Notes under the pieces: generated by a model
Told to the model about the DNA's origin: nothing
The model's database searches: none
What the model saw: the letters and a program-made list of their open reading frames with translations, nothing else
Shown here: in pieces, positions 18,012 to 26,725 of the stretch
Layout: each line of letters opens with the position of its first letter
How positions within the stretch are numbered: the first letter of the stretch is position 1
Translations under genes and position numbers: made by a program
Assembly (NCBI RefSeq): GCF_036013935.1
Contig: NZ_CP107902.1
Location: 2,079,001-2,143,000, forward strand
Source of the DNA: Streptomyces sp. NBC_00461
Lineage (GTDB): Bacteria > Actinomycetota > Actinomycetes > Streptomycetales > Streptomycetaceae
Reading direction: 5' to 3'
Length of the DNA stretch: 64,000 bases

Positions 18012-18629
18012 TCAGTCCAGCACCCGCGCCAGATAGGCCCGCAACAGCTCCCGCGCCTCGTCGATGATCCTGGGGTCACCCTCGGGCGCCATCCTGAAGG
18101 CCAGGTGGACCAGGGTGTCGGCGGTCTCCACGGCGATGAGGAAGGCGCGGCGCAGATCCTCGTCCGGCTCCCGGTCGAGGTAGCCGGAGAGCAGGTCGGT
18201 GAGGCGGTCGGCGACACGGTGGTTGGGTTCGGCGTTGCGGGCGCCGACCGGGATCTGGTTGCCGAAGTCGACGAGGGAGAAGCCGGGGGCGGTGCGTTTC
18301 ATGGCCAGGTACTCGTCGAGGACGGCGTCCATCGCCGAGCGCCAGCCCCCGTCACCGGCCGACTTCAGCCGCTCGGTGACCTGCTCGGTGAAGCGCTCCA
18401 GGTTGCGCTGGGCGAGCGCGTCGGCCATCTGCCGCTTGTTGCCGAAGAAGCGGTAGACCGAGCCGATGGGGACCTGGGCGCGCTGGGCCACGGCCCGGGT
18501 GCTCAGGTCGTCGTAACCGACCTCGTCGAGGAGGTCGGCGCAGGCGTCGAGGATTTTGGTCAGACGTTCTGCACTGCGCCGCTGCACAGGTGCACGGCGT
18601 AGCGATGTCGCGTGGGGCACGGGCTTCAT
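18012..18629 (-). CDS. TetR-family transcriptional regulator
   Basis: A 205-residue TetR regulator with HTH near residues 18-62 (STRAVAQRAQVPIGSVYRFF) and a C-terminal ligand domain. It overlaps the preceding lipoprotein gene by 4 nt (ATGA), so the two are translationally coupled, and it lies 163 nt before the molybdopterin oxidoreductase on the same strand. The palindrome in that gap (17888-17905) suggests that it represses the oxidoreductase. The ligand is unknown. Confidence 0.9.
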   Translation of the reverse strand: MKPVPHATSLRRAPVQRRSAERLTKILDACADLLDEVGYDDLSTRAVAQRAQVPIGSVYRFFGNKRQMADALAQRNLERFTEQVTERLKSAGDGGWRSAMDAVLDEYLAMKRTAPGFSLVDFGNQIPVGARNAEPNHRVADRLTDLLSGYLDREPDEDLRRAFLIAVETADTLVHLAFRMAPEGDPRIIDEARELLRAYLARVLD

Positions 18630-19231
18630 GATGCCTTTCCGGCGCGCTCCGGAGAACCTCGCCCCCCAGTACGCGTATAGGTGCCAGATGCACTCAATGC
18701 GCTCACGCCCGGACCGCCGCCCGGGGCGCCCGCCGCCTCGGACGCCGTGATGTCGGCGGTGCTCTCGACGGGCTCACCCTTCACCGCCCACACGGTGCCG
18801 TCGTCGGCGTACAGCCGGGCGGTGACGTGGTGCGTGCCGCGGGGCACGAGCCGGGCCGGGAGGCGGTAGGTGAGGCCACGAAGCCGGGTGACGAGCCGGT
18901 CGTCGACGAAGACGTAGGCGACACCTCGGCCCGCCCTCGCCCGCGGCGACGCATCGCCGGGAGAGAAGCGGAAGTTGCGGACGGTCAGGCGGACGTCCCA
19001 GGTGTCATGGACGTCCGGCTGCACCTCGATGCCGACCTCGGGCGCGCCCCTCTTCTGCACCTCACGGTAGTGCCGGCCCTGTTTGTCCGTATGGTTCAGG
19101 ACCTTGCCCACCGGAGAGACCGACTCCCCGTTCTTCCCCTCGCGGGCATCACTGGAGCCGCAGCTCGCGGATCCGGTCAACAGCAGGACACAGACCGCGA
19201 GCGCGGCAAGGAGACCCCGCGTCCACGACAT
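18626..19231 (-). CDS. Predicted lipoprotein
   Basis: A 201-residue protein with a type II signal peptide: MSWTRGLLAALAVCVLLLTG followed by SASC, so Cys24 should be lipidated and the protein held on the outer face of the membrane. The mature part looks like one beta-sandwich domain (about 60-165) with no motif I recognise, then a Gly/Ser-rich tail. The start at 19231 is placed directly before the signal; a longer reading from 19351 would bury it. It is coupled to the TetR gene by a 4-nt overlap and is divergent from hmgA. Confidence 0.75.
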   Translation of the reverse strand: MSWTRGLLAALAVCVLLLTGSASCGSSDAREGKNGESVSPVGKVLNHTDKQGRHYREVQKRGAPEVGIEVQPDVHDTWDVRLTVRNFRFSPGDASPRARAGRGVAYVFVDDRLVTRLRGLTYRLPARLVPRGTHHVTARLYADDGTVWAVKGEPVESTADITASEAAGAPGGGPGVSALSASGTYTRTGGRGSPERAGKAS

Positions 19232-19418
19232 GCCCGGGAGACTAGAACACCGGTCCGACAGCCGGATCCCCCTGGAGTCTGGTTCTCGTTCCTCCCCGGT
19301 TCCTCCCTGGCGAGGAGGTCCCCAGGCCCCCTTGCGCCGGTGAAACCGCAATCCTACGGTGATACATAGGAATCAGATGCGCAGGAATCAGGCCGCAGCA
19401 GTTCGCAAGGGAGCGACG

Positions 19419-20795
19419 ATGAGCGATGGGGGTACCGCCCGCACGAGCGGGTTCGAGCGCGGGGGAGCGCGCAAGACGGCCGAGGGGCTGACCTACCTGA
19501 CCGGTTTCGGCAACGAGCACAGCTCCGAGGCCGTCCCCGGCGCCCTGCCCGTGGGCCGCAACTCGCCACAGCGCGCGCCCCTCGGGCTGTACGCGGAACA
19601 GCTCAGCGGTACGGCGTTCACCGAGCCGCGGGCCCACAACCGGCGCTCCTGGCTCTACCGGATCCGCCCGTCGGCCGCGCACCCGGCGTTCACCCGCACG
19701 GACAACGGCGCGATCCGTACGGCCCCCTTCACCGAGTCGGTGCCCGACCCCAACCGCCTGCGCTGGAACCCGCTGCCCGAACCCGCGTCCGGTACGGACT
19801 TCCTCGCGGGCCTGTGGACCCTCGGCGGCAACGGCGACGCCACGCAGCGCGCCGGCATGGCGGTGCACCTCTATCACGCCAACTCCTCGATGGAGCGCGT
19901 CTTCAGTGATGCGGACGGGGAGCTGCTGATCGTCCCGGAGCGCGGCGGGCTGCTGCTGCGCACCGAGTTCGGGCTGCTGCATGTGGAACCGGGACATGTG
20001 GCGCTGGTTCCCCGTGGGGTGCGCTTCCGTGTGGAGCTGCTTGATGCCTTTGCCCGCGGTTATGTGTGCGAGAACTACGGGGCGCCCTTCGCCCTCCCCG
20101 ACCTCGGCCCGATCGGCGCCAACGGCCTCGCCAACCCCCGCGACTTCCAGGCTCCCGTCGCCGCGTACGAGGACGGGGGCGACACTGACACGGCGGGCCC
20201 GGTGGAGGTCGTGAACAAGTTCTGCGGCAACCTCTGGACGGCCGTGTACGACCACTCGCCGCTCGACGTGGTCGCCTGGCACGGCAACCTCGTGCCGTAC
20301 GTCTACGACCTGCGCCGCTTCAACGCCATCGGCACCATCTCCTACGACCATCCCGACCCGTCGATCTTCACCGTCCTGACGTCGCCGTCCGACACCCCGG
20401 GGCTGGCCGGCGTCGACTTCGTCGTCTTCGCGCCGCGCTGGCTGGTCGGCGAGGACACCTTCCGGCCGCCGTACTTCCACCGGAACGTGATGAGCGAGTA
20501 CATGGGTCTGATCGAGGGCGCCTACGACGCCAAGACCGCCGGGAAGGGGGGCTTCGTGCCGGGCGGCGGGTCGCTGCACAACATGATGTCGGCGCACGGT
20601 CCTGACCGGGAGACGTTCGACCGGGCGAGCGCGGCCGAGCTGAAGCCGCAGAAGGTGGACGACGGGCTGGCGTTCATGTTCGAGACGCGCTGGCCGGTGA
20701 CGCTCACCCCGCACGCGGCGGGCGCGGAGCACCTGCAGCAGCGCTACGACGACGTGTGGCAGGGCCTGGAGAGGCATTTCCGCCCCTTGCACTGA
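19419..20795 (+). CDS. hmgA: Homogentisate 1,2-dioxygenase
   Basis: A 458-residue non-haem Fe(II) dioxygenase that opens homogentisate to maleylacetoacetate in tyrosine/phenylalanine catabolism. Family landmarks are [20 protein letters not shown] near the N-terminus, [11 protein letters not shown], and the metal-ligand segment [17 protein letters not shown] with a later histidine in [12 protein letters not shown] 19419 follows AAGGGAG. A GntR gene begins 27 nt downstream and is probably its local regulator. No maleylacetoacetate isomerase or fumarylacetoacetase gene is in the window. Confidence 0.95.
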   Translation: MSDGGTARTSGFERGGARKTAEGLTYLTGFGNEHSSEAVPGALPVGRNSPQRAPLGLYAEQLSGTAFTEPRAHNRRSWLYRIRPSAAHPAFTRTDNGAIRTAPFTESVPDPNRLRWNPLPEPASGTDFLAGLWTLGGNGDATQRAGMAVHLYHANSSMERVFSDADGELLIVPERGGLLLRTEFGLLHVEPGHVALVPRGVRFRVELLDAFARGYVCENYGAPFALPDLGPIGANGLANPRDFQAPVAAYEDGGDTDTAGPVEVVNKFCGNLWTAVYDHSPLDVVAWHGNLVPYVYDLRRFNAIGTISYDHPDPSIFTVLTSPSDTPGLAGVDFVVFAPRWLVGEDTFRPPYFHRNVMSEYMGLIEGAYDAKTAGKGGFVPGGGSLHNMMSAHGPDRETFDRASAAELKPQKVDDGLAFMFETRWPVTLTPHAAGAEHLQQRYDDVWQGLERHFRPLH

Positions 20796-20822
20796 AGATT
20801 CACTACCGGTACGGATGGCCCC

Positions 20823-21572
20823 GTGACCTCCTTCGCCCCGGACTCGATCGTCCTGAACCGCAAGCTGCCGCTCTGGTACCAGGTGTCGCAGTCCCTGCGC
20901 GCCTCGATACTCGGCCGCTCGCCCCAGGACCCGCTGCGACTGCCCACCGAGGAGCAGCTGGCCGGGCACTACGGGGTCAGCGTGCTGACCATGCGGCAGG
21001 CGCTGAAGGAGCTGGAGGACGAGGGCCTGATCACGCGCCACCGCCGCCGGGGCACGTTCATCGAGCCACAGGCGAGACGGGGCGCCCCGGTCCGCCTGCT
21101 CGGCTCGGTGGACGCCATCGTGGCCCAGCAGTCCGGGATGACGACCGAACTGCTGGACCACGGCCCGGCGCCCGTGCCGCCCGAACTCGCCGAGTACTTC
21201 CCGGAGATCGACGAGGTGGGCATGTACCACCGCCTGCGCGGCGACGAGAAGACGGGCGAGCCGACCAACCACGCCCGCAACTACGTCCGGCCCGAACTGG
21301 CCGCCCGCATCGACCCGTCGGACCTGCTCCGCTGGCCGATGACCAAGGTGCTGCGTGACGTGATGCTGGCGGACATCAGCCGCATCACGGACACCGTGGA
21401 GGCCCGGCTGGCGGACCCGGAGACCGCCCGGCTGCTCCAAGTCCCGCTGCTCAGCCCGATCCTGCACTACACGGGTGTGACCTACGACGCACAGGGAAGA
21501 GTCCTGGACGCGGCGGTGATCCACTACCGCGGCGACCGTTTCTCCTTCACGGTGACCCTGGACGCCACATGA
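20823..21572 (+). CDS. GntR/HutC-family regulator
   Basis: A 249-residue regulator. The N-terminal winged helix runs about residues 12-80 (LPTEEQLAGHYGVSVLTMRQALKEL is split across its core) and a C-terminal UTRA-like effector domain about 95-245. GTG 20823 starts the protein; a TACGGAT element just upstream would fit its own leaderless promoter, and TACCGGTA (20804-20811) is a possible operator. It follows hmgA by 27 nt, so control of homogentisate breakdown is likely but inferred. Confidence 0.85.
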   Translation: MTSFAPDSIVLNRKLPLWYQVSQSLRASILGRSPQDPLRLPTEEQLAGHYGVSVLTMRQALKELEDEGLITRHRRRGTFIEPQARRGAPVRLLGSVDAIVAQQSGMTTELLDHGPAPVPPELAEYFPEIDEVGMYHRLRGDEKTGEPTNHARNYVRPELAARIDPSDLLRWPMTKVLRDVMLADISRITDTVEARLADPETARLLQVPLLSPILHYTGVTYDAQGRVLDAAVIHYRGDRFSFTVTLDAT

Positions 21573-21607
21573 CCGCAGTGTCCGTACCACGTCGTACGAT
21601 GCCGAGC

Positions 21608-22759
21608 GTGACGCACGACGACGCTCCGCTGCTGGCGGACCTCATGCCGTGGTCCGTCGCACCGCCGCGGCTCGGCCGAGGGTGGCCGACGGGCCCCGAC
21701 GCCGCATCCCTGAAAGCCCGCTGGGACGCCCTGTTGAAGGCCGAAGGCCCGGACCGGGAGGCCCTGTTCGAGCCGACCCGCTCGCGCACCCTGCACACGG
21801 CGGTCGGCCGGCTCCCGGGCCAGTCGAGCGGCACCGAGAAGCTGATCCGTGCCGCGGGCCCCTGCCCGGACCCCGTACGGGTCCTGCACGCCCCCTTCGA
21901 CGAGCAGTGGCTGATCCCCGACCACCGGCTGATCGACGCGGCCCGTCCCGAGCTGTGGCGGGTGGCCGACGAGCAGCAGATCTTCGTGGTGGAGACACCG
22001 TCGGAGACGACCGCCCCCCGCGTCCTGGCCACGTCCTGCCTCTCCCTCCTCCGCCCCGGCCGCATCCGTCCCCTGTACCGCCGCCCCGGCGGCACGGAAC
22101 CCAACCTGGCGCCGGGGCTGCTCGACCACCTGGGCGCCCGGCTCGGCCACTCCCCCACGGCGCCGGACTTCCTTGCCTGGACGCTGTCGGCCGTACGGCC
22201 CGACCTGACGGTCCCGCTCACCGAGGACGCGGAACTCTGGTCCCGCGGAGTGGAGTTGGGCCGCCGCACGCTCTGGTTGATGCGCCGGGACGGCGAGCGT
22301 CCCAAGCTGCCGGGGGGCCGCAGGCCGTATGTGCGCGCCCCACTGCCGTCACGGCCGCTCACGATCGGCTACGACCGCGACGAGGAGACGCTGCTGCTCG
22401 ACGAGGGCCGCATCTCCCCGGTGCCGCCCGAGGCCTGGGACTTCGAGGCGGCCGGCGTCCGGGTCCTGGAGCAGTGGTTCACGGCCCGCACTGCGCGGGC
22501 GGAGCCGGGAACCCTGGCGGCGATCCGGCCGACGGCATGGCCGCAGACGTGGACCTCGGAGCTGCTGGAGCTGATCACGGTCCTGGCGCTGCTGGCCGAA
22601 CTGCGGTCACAGCAGGAGGAGTTGACGGCGACGGCACCCGTCACCGCCTCCGAACTGCACAAGGCGGGAGTGCTCCCGGCGCCGGAGACGACACGGAAGC
22701 CGGCCTCGGTCCTCGATCACCACGAGGAGGGGCCCGAGGGCCAGTTCGCGCTGATCTAA
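21608..22759 (+). CDS. Isolated type ISP restriction-modification specificity-like protein
   Basis: A 383-residue protein that I recognise from streptomycete genomes as annotated 'type ISP restriction/modification enzyme'. It resembles the C-terminal target-recognition region of single-chain ISP enzymes (LlaBIII type), with landmarks MPWSVAPPRLGRGWP, FDEQWLIPDHRLIDAARPEL, ARLGHSPTAPDFLAW and PEAWDFEAAGVRVLEQWF. I see no nuclease, helicase or methyltransferase motif, so it cannot itself be a complete RM enzyme. GTG 21608 follows a leaderless-type -10 (TACGAT); ATG 21569, overlapping gntR by 4 nt, is the alternative. It shares the strand with hmgA-gntR. The role is unknown. Confidence 0.72.
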   Translation: MTHDDAPLLADLMPWSVAPPRLGRGWPTGPDAASLKARWDALLKAEGPDREALFEPTRSRTLHTAVGRLPGQSSGTEKLIRAAGPCPDPVRVLHAPFDEQWLIPDHRLIDAARPELWRVADEQQIFVVETPSETTAPRVLATSCLSLLRPGRIRPLYRRPGGTEPNLAPGLLDHLGARLGHSPTAPDFLAWTLSAVRPDLTVPLTEDAELWSRGVELGRRTLWLMRRDGERPKLPGGRRPYVRAPLPSRPLTIGYDRDEETLLLDEGRISPVPPEAWDFEAAGVRVLEQWFTARTARAEPGTLAAIRPTAWPQTWTSELLELITVLALLAELRSQQEELTATAPVTASELHKAGVLPAPETTRKPASVLDHHEEGPEGQFALI

Positions 22760-22795
22760 CCCCCGCCCCGTTCCCGCGTCTTCTCGCTCCCGCGG

Positions 22796-23509
22796 CTACT
22801 TCCCGGGCGCGAAGGCGTCCAGCATCCGCTCCACCATCAGGTCGAAGGCCCCGTCGAGATCGATCGGCCCGGGGTCCTCCGTGAACGCCGCGGCCATCCG
22901 CGGATAGGCGCCGCCCGCCACCTGGCTCCCCAGGTAGGCGATCCGTGCCGCGCTCTCCTCCTCCGCCGACCACGGCAGCGACCGCGTCCGCTCGGCGGCG
23001 GCCAGCTCCGTCGCGACGTACGACGTCACGCACCCGTTCAACATGCCGACCAGCTGCATCTTCATGCCGTAGCGCGCCTGGAGCGGATCCAGGCAGACCA
23101 GGCAGTGCTCCAGGTAGCGCAGGGCGTTCGGGCTGAAGCCGTAGACCGGTGACATCAGCCGGGTCATCCACGGATGCCGGTGCATCAGCGCCCGCGTCTG
23201 CCCGGCGACCCGGCGCATGTCGCCCCGCCAGTCCCCCGACGGCTCCAACAGCTCGTGCTCACCGCTGACCGCGTCCACCATCAGCTCGTACAGGTCCTCC
23301 TTACGGGGGACATAGTTGTACAGCGACATGGTCCCGCAGCCCAGCTCGGCCGCGACATGCCGCATCGACACCGCGTCCAGGCCACCGGAGTCGGCGATGC
23401 GCACCGCCGCCGCCGCGATGTCGGCGCGTGTGTACGCCGGCCTCGGCCCCCGGCCCGTCCGCTCGGGACGCGCCCAGATCACTTCGGGTACCGCCGCTCG
23501 GCCCGCCAT
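22796..23509 (-). CDS. TetR-family regulator of the adjacent exporter
   Basis: A 237-residue TetR regulator with HTH about residues 28-75 (MRHVAAELGCGTMSLYNYV) and a TetR_C-type ligand domain. It is divergent from a DrrAB-like ABC exporter, with only 63 nt between starts, and a palindrome (23537-23555) lies in that gap. This is the standard arrangement for a drug-sensing repressor of an efflux pump. Confidence 0.9.
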   Translation of the reverse strand: MAGRAAVPEVIWARPERTGRGPRPAYTRADIAAAAVRIADSGGLDAVSMRHVAAELGCGTMSLYNYVPRKEDLYELMVDAVSGEHELLEPSGDWRGDMRRVAGQTRALMHRHPWMTRLMSPVYGFSPNALRYLEHCLVCLDPLQARYGMKMQLVGMLNGCVTSYVATELAAAERTRSLPWSAEEESAARIAYLGSQVAGGAYPRMAAAFTEDPGPIDLDGAFDLMVERMLDAFAPGK

Positions 23510-23536
23510 CGATCATCACCTCGGCCACCATCCTAG

Positions 23537-23555
23537 TTACGTACGGCGTACGCAG
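23537..23555. promoter_or_regulatory. Operator between TetR and ABC exporter
   Basis: TTACGTACGGCGTACGCAG is centred on CGTACGGCGTACG and overlaps the likely -10/-35 region of the leaderless exporter gene (TATGGT at 23561). A bound TetR dimer would block transcription of the exporter and possibly of tetR. Confidence 0.6.
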
Positions 23556-23572
23556 TGCGCTATGGTCGGGAC

Positions 23573-24520
23573 ATGACTTCTACGTACGCTGTACTCAGTG
23601 AAGGTCTGAAGAAGAAGTTCGGGAAGGTGCAGGCGGTGCGCGGGCTGGATCTCGCGGTGGCCCAGGGCACGGTCTGCGGTGTCCTCGGGCCCAACGGGGC
23701 GGGCAAGACGACCGCTGTACGCCTGCTGACGACGCTGCTGCGGCCCGACGAGGGCTCGGCTCGGGTCGCAGGACACGATCTCGTCCGGGAGCCCGCGGCC
23801 GTACGGCGCAGGATCGGCGTCACCGGGCAGTACGCGTCGGTCGACGGCGACCTCACGGGCCGTGAGAACCTGCGGCTGTTCGCGCGGCTGCACCGGGTGC
23901 GGGCGCCCGGACGGCGCGCCGACGAGCTCCTCGACCGGTTCGGGCTGGCCGAGGCGGCGGACCGGCCCGCGTCCGGGTACTCGGGCGGCATGCGCCGCCG
24001 GCTGGACCTGGCGGCCAGTCTGATCCGCCGCCCCGACGTGCTGTTCCTGGACGAGCCGACGACCGGGCTCGACCCCTCCAGCCGCAACCTGATCTGGGAC
24101 GCGGTGCGTGAGCTGACGGCCGACGGCACGACGGTGCTGCTGACCACGCAGTACCTGGAGGAGGCCGACCAACTCGCCGACGACATCGCCCTGGTGGACC
24201 GGGGACGGGTGGCGCACACGGGGTCGCCCGCGCAGTTCAAGGCGGTCATCGGCACGTATGTCGAGGTCATCGTCGCGGATGCGGACGTGATGGGGAGGGC
24301 GGCCGACGTGCTGGACCAACTCACGGGCGCCGAGCCATCGTTCGACCACGAGCGGCGCGCCGTCGGCGCGGTCACCCGGGACCGCACACTCACGCTGCCC
24401 CGCCTGGTGCGCGAACTCGACGCGGCGGGCGTGCCGTTGCTCGACGCGAACCTGCGACCGCCGACCCTCGACGAGGCCTTCCTCCGGCTGACCGAAGACG
24501 ACAAGGAGCGAGCAGCATGA
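23573..24520 (+). CDS. DrrA-like ABC exporter ATPase
   Basis: A 315-residue ATPase of the antibiotic-efflux (DrrA) class. Walker A is GPNGAGKTT, the signature YSGGMRRRLDLA and Walker B DVLFLDEPTTGLDP, with the C-terminal extension typical of DrrA (about 225-315). The start at 23573 follows a -10-like TATGGT by a few bases, so the message is probably leaderless. It overlaps the permease gene by 4 nt. Export of a lipophilic toxic compound is expected; which one is unknown. Confidence 0.92.
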   Translation: MTSTYAVLSEGLKKKFGKVQAVRGLDLAVAQGTVCGVLGPNGAGKTTAVRLLTTLLRPDEGSARVAGHDLVREPAAVRRRIGVTGQYASVDGDLTGRENLRLFARLHRVRAPGRRADELLDRFGLAEAADRPASGYSGGMRRRLDLAASLIRRPDVLFLDEPTTGLDPSSRNLIWDAVRELTADGTTVLLTTQYLEEADQLADDIALVDRGRVAHTGSPAQFKAVIGTYVEVIVADADVMGRAADVLDQLTGAEPSFDHERRAVGAVTRDRTLTLPRLVRELDAAGVPLLDANLRPPTLDEAFLRLTEDDKERAA

Positions 24521-25299
24521 GCATGGTGGCGTACGACGGGACCGCCCTGCTGGGTCGTCAGCTGCGGCGGATGCGGAACAACCCGGGGCTGCTGATCCTG
24601 TCCCAGACGATGCCGATCAGCATGCTGCTGTTCTTCGGGTACGTCTTCGGCAGCGCGCTGGCCATGCCGGGCGGGGAGTACCGGTCCTTCCTGGTGCCGG
24701 GGCTGCTGGTGGCGACGGCCGCGAACGGCATCATGACCGGTATGTTCCAGGCCGCCCAGGACACGCACCGGGGCGTCATGGACCGGCTGCGGACGCTGCC
24801 GATCAGCCGGACGGCCGTGCCGCTCGGTCAGGCCGTGGCGGACGTCGTCGTCACGGCCGCCGGGACCGTGCCGTTCCTGCTGGTGGGACTGGCCGTGGGA
24901 TGGCGTATCGAAGGGAGCGCGCTCGAAGCGGTGGGCGCCGTCGGCCTGTTGCTGCTGTTCCGGTTCGCGACGACGTGGGTCGGGATCTTCCTCGGCATGC
25001 TCACACGGAGCGAGGAGGCCGCGGGTCAGCTGGGTGGCGCGACCTTCATGCTGCCTCTGCTGTCCAACGCCTACATCCCGACCGAGGGTCTGCCGGGCTG
25101 GCTGCGGACGGTCGCCGAGTGGAATCCGATCAGCGCGGTGACGACGGCCCTGCGGGACCTCTTCGGCAACGCGCCGGTGCCGGGGGACGCGGCCTGGCCG
25201 GTGGCGCACCCGGTCGCCGGGTCACTGATGTGGTGCGCCGTGCTGATCGCGGTGTTCCTGCCGCTCGCGGTGCGCAGGTATGCGCGTGGGGAGCGCTGA
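24517..25299 (+). CDS. DrrB-like ABC-2 type exporter permease
   Basis: A 260-residue permease with six predicted helices and the ABC-2 coupling region (MFQAAQDTHRGVMDRLRTLP, about residues 75-95) plus the conserved late segment NPISAVTTALRDLFG. It overlaps the ATPase gene by 4 nt, so the two subunits are co-translated. Both lie under the divergent TetR regulator. A 10-bp hairpin about 90 nt downstream (25387-25410) ends the unit. Confidence 0.92.
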   Translation: MSMVAYDGTALLGRQLRRMRNNPGLLILSQTMPISMLLFFGYVFGSALAMPGGEYRSFLVPGLLVATAANGIMTGMFQAAQDTHRGVMDRLRTLPISRTAVPLGQAVADVVVTAAGTVPFLLVGLAVGWRIEGSALEAVGAVGLLLLFRFATTWVGIFLGMLTRSEEAAGQLGGATFMLPLLSNAYIPTEGLPGWLRTVAEWNPISAVTTALRDLFGNAPVPGDAAWPVAHPVAGSLMWCAVLIAVFLPLAVRRYARGER

Positions 25300-25386
25300 C
25301 CTCAACGGCCGGAAACTCCGGGGGGTGTTTCCTCGGATACGGAGCGGGTGGGACGTACCGGAGGTGATGGATCGGGAGATGTGGCC

Positions 25387-25410
25387 ACGCCCGGGCGCAG
25401 GCCCGGGCGT
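25387..25410. terminator. Hairpin terminator between exporter operon and small gene
   Basis: ACGCCCGGGC and GCCCGGGCGT form a perfect 10-bp stem with a GCAG loop, downstream of the permease gene and of the convergent 89-codon gene. It can serve both strands. Confidence 0.65.
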
Positions 25411-25510
25411 CGCTGCGTGCCGTGGGGATGACGGAGACGGGATCACAGCGTCGCGCCGGACGACGCGGTGCTCCGGGCGCGGCCCTTTGTGGAACGAACG
25501 CCGGTTTCGC

Positions 25511-25780
25511 TCAGCGTCCGCCGAACAGCGAACGACGCAGCCGGCGCAGCGGCGCGAAGAGCAGGACACGACTCACGCGCTTGCCCCTTGCACTGCGCTC
25601 ACGCGGGGTGTCACGCGCCGTCAGCTCACGCATCAGCAAGGTCGCCTCGGCCGCTTCCCGCTGTGGGACGGCAGGGCCTCCCAGCACCGAGAGGTGGCGG
25701 TCGAGGCGCGAACTGGTCGCGCTGCTCCCGCACGTGATCGCAGGGACCCTGGCCCTGCTGCGCACTGTTATCTGTTCCAT
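25511..25780 (-). CDS. Small basic protein, unknown function
   Basis: An 89-residue protein starting MEQITVRSRARVPA at 25780, with a good GGGGAG ribosome site 4-5 nt upstream. A central segment is hydrophilic, and the C-terminus is strongly basic (RLRRSLFGGR), which suggests nucleic-acid or membrane-surface binding; no known domain is seen. It lies downstream of sigK-rskA on the same strand, separated by a hairpin. The ribosome site and codon pattern support it as a real gene; the function is unknown. Confidence 0.6.
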   Translation of the reverse strand: MEQITVRSRARVPAITCGSSATSSRLDRHLSVLGGPAVPQREAAEATLLMRELTARDTPRERSARGKRVSRVLLFAPLRRLRRSLFGGR

Positions 25781-25831
25781 GTCACTCCCCACCCGTACGA
25801 GTCCACCCGGCCCGGGCAGGGTAACCCTATC

Positions 25832-25844
25832 GCCCCGTCGGGGC
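25832..25844 (-). terminator. Hairpin after rskA
   Basis: GCCCC-GTC-GGGGC lies about 65 nt past the rskA stop, next to a second small palindrome AGGGTAACCCT (25819-25829). It probably ends the sigK-rskA transcript before the small gene. Confidence 0.45.
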
Positions 25845-25906
25845 ACTCGTGTATCGCGGTCACAGGATTCACCTTCCCCGTAAGGGTGTTGACGACTCTT
25901 CGTTCG

Positions 25907-26725
25907 TCACTCTCCGAATCCAACCGATTTCAGGGCGAGTTGGACAATGGGCTGGCTGGTGGGCTGCGGTGAGCCGCCGTCGGGCTCGACGGTCACAGCG
26001 AGTGACGTGGCGGATTTGTTGAGGTCGGTCGCGACCAAGGGTGTGTCGCCGCCCTTGAAAAGCCCGAGGGAGCGCGGTTGCACGTTGGGGCGCATGAGCC
26101 ACAGCTGGTGCACGCGTCCGCTGGGCAGATCGCCGTATCCGCTGAGCGTGACGACGGCCTGCCCCTCCGATGCGGAAGCGACCACTCCGATACTTCGGCC
26201 CCGGGCGTCCTTGCCGGAGTTCGCGCGGGCGTCGGGAGCTGCGAGAACGTGGGCGATCTCACGTGCCTGCGAGCGTTCGGCGTTCAGGGTGTCCTGGGTC
26301 TTGTTCGCCTGGACGGCGAAGAGCGAGGCGACGACGAGGGCCGCGGCGGCGGTGGCCGTGGCGAACGGCACGAAGAGGGGGCGGCGCTCACGAGGCGCAC
26401 GGGAGCGTGCCGACGGCGGCTGCGTGCCCCACACGTGCGGCGGCAGCTGGGGTGTGTGCTCCCGTGCGGCCCCCGGCTCCTGCGGTGTGGCCCGTACGGC
26501 GGCCAGCACCCGGTTGCGCATCGCGGTCGGTGCCGGAGCCGCCGTGGACCAGGCGAGGCGGACGGCGTCCTCGGACAGGGCGCGCACCTCGGCGGCGCAG
26601 ATGTCGCACGACGCGAGGTGCTTCTCGAAGCGGAGCCGTTCCGCGGGCTCCAGGGCGTCGAGTGCGTACGGGGCCGCGAGCGAGTGCAGGTCCCCGCGGC
26701 GCAGCAGTTTGTCGAGGAGACTCAT
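25907..26725 (-). CDS. rskA: Anti-sigma-K factor RskA family protein
   Basis: A 272-residue membrane anti-sigma factor. The N-terminal cytoplasmic zinc anti-sigma domain (about 1-75) shows HLASCDICAAEV, the HxxxCxxC zinc motif. One membrane segment (about 120-143, FVPFATATAAAALVVASLF) leads to an extracytoplasmic RskA domain (about 150-272, with GRVHQLWLMRP). It would hold SigK inactive until a signal triggers regulated proteolysis. It overlaps sigK by 4 nt (ATGA), which fixes the start at 26725; the longer reading from 26743 is unnecessary. Confidence 0.92.
   Translation of the reverse strand: MSLLDKLLRRGDLHSLAAPYALDALEPAERLRFEKHLASCDICAAEVRALSEDAVRLAWSTAAPAPTAMRNRVLAAVRATPQEPGAAREHTPQLPPHVWGTQPPSARSRAPRERRPLFVPFATATAAAALVVASLFAVQANKTQDTLNAERSQAREIAHVLAAPDARANSGKDARGRSIGVVASASEGQAVVTLSGYGDLPSGRVHQLWLMRPNVQPRSLGLFKGGDTPLVATDLNKSATSLAVTVEPDGGSPQPTSQPIVQLALKSVGFGE

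Noticed and set aside
19352..19371. TCCTA/TAGGA inverted repeat before hmgA as a GntR operator
   Set aside because: The arms are only 5 nt; without a second copy the match could be chance.
19242..21590. A 782-codon open frame opposite hmgA and gntR
   Set aside because: It is the complement of clear hmgA and gntR sequences, has Arg/Gly/His-rich composition with no domain, and is typical of shadows in high-GC DNA.
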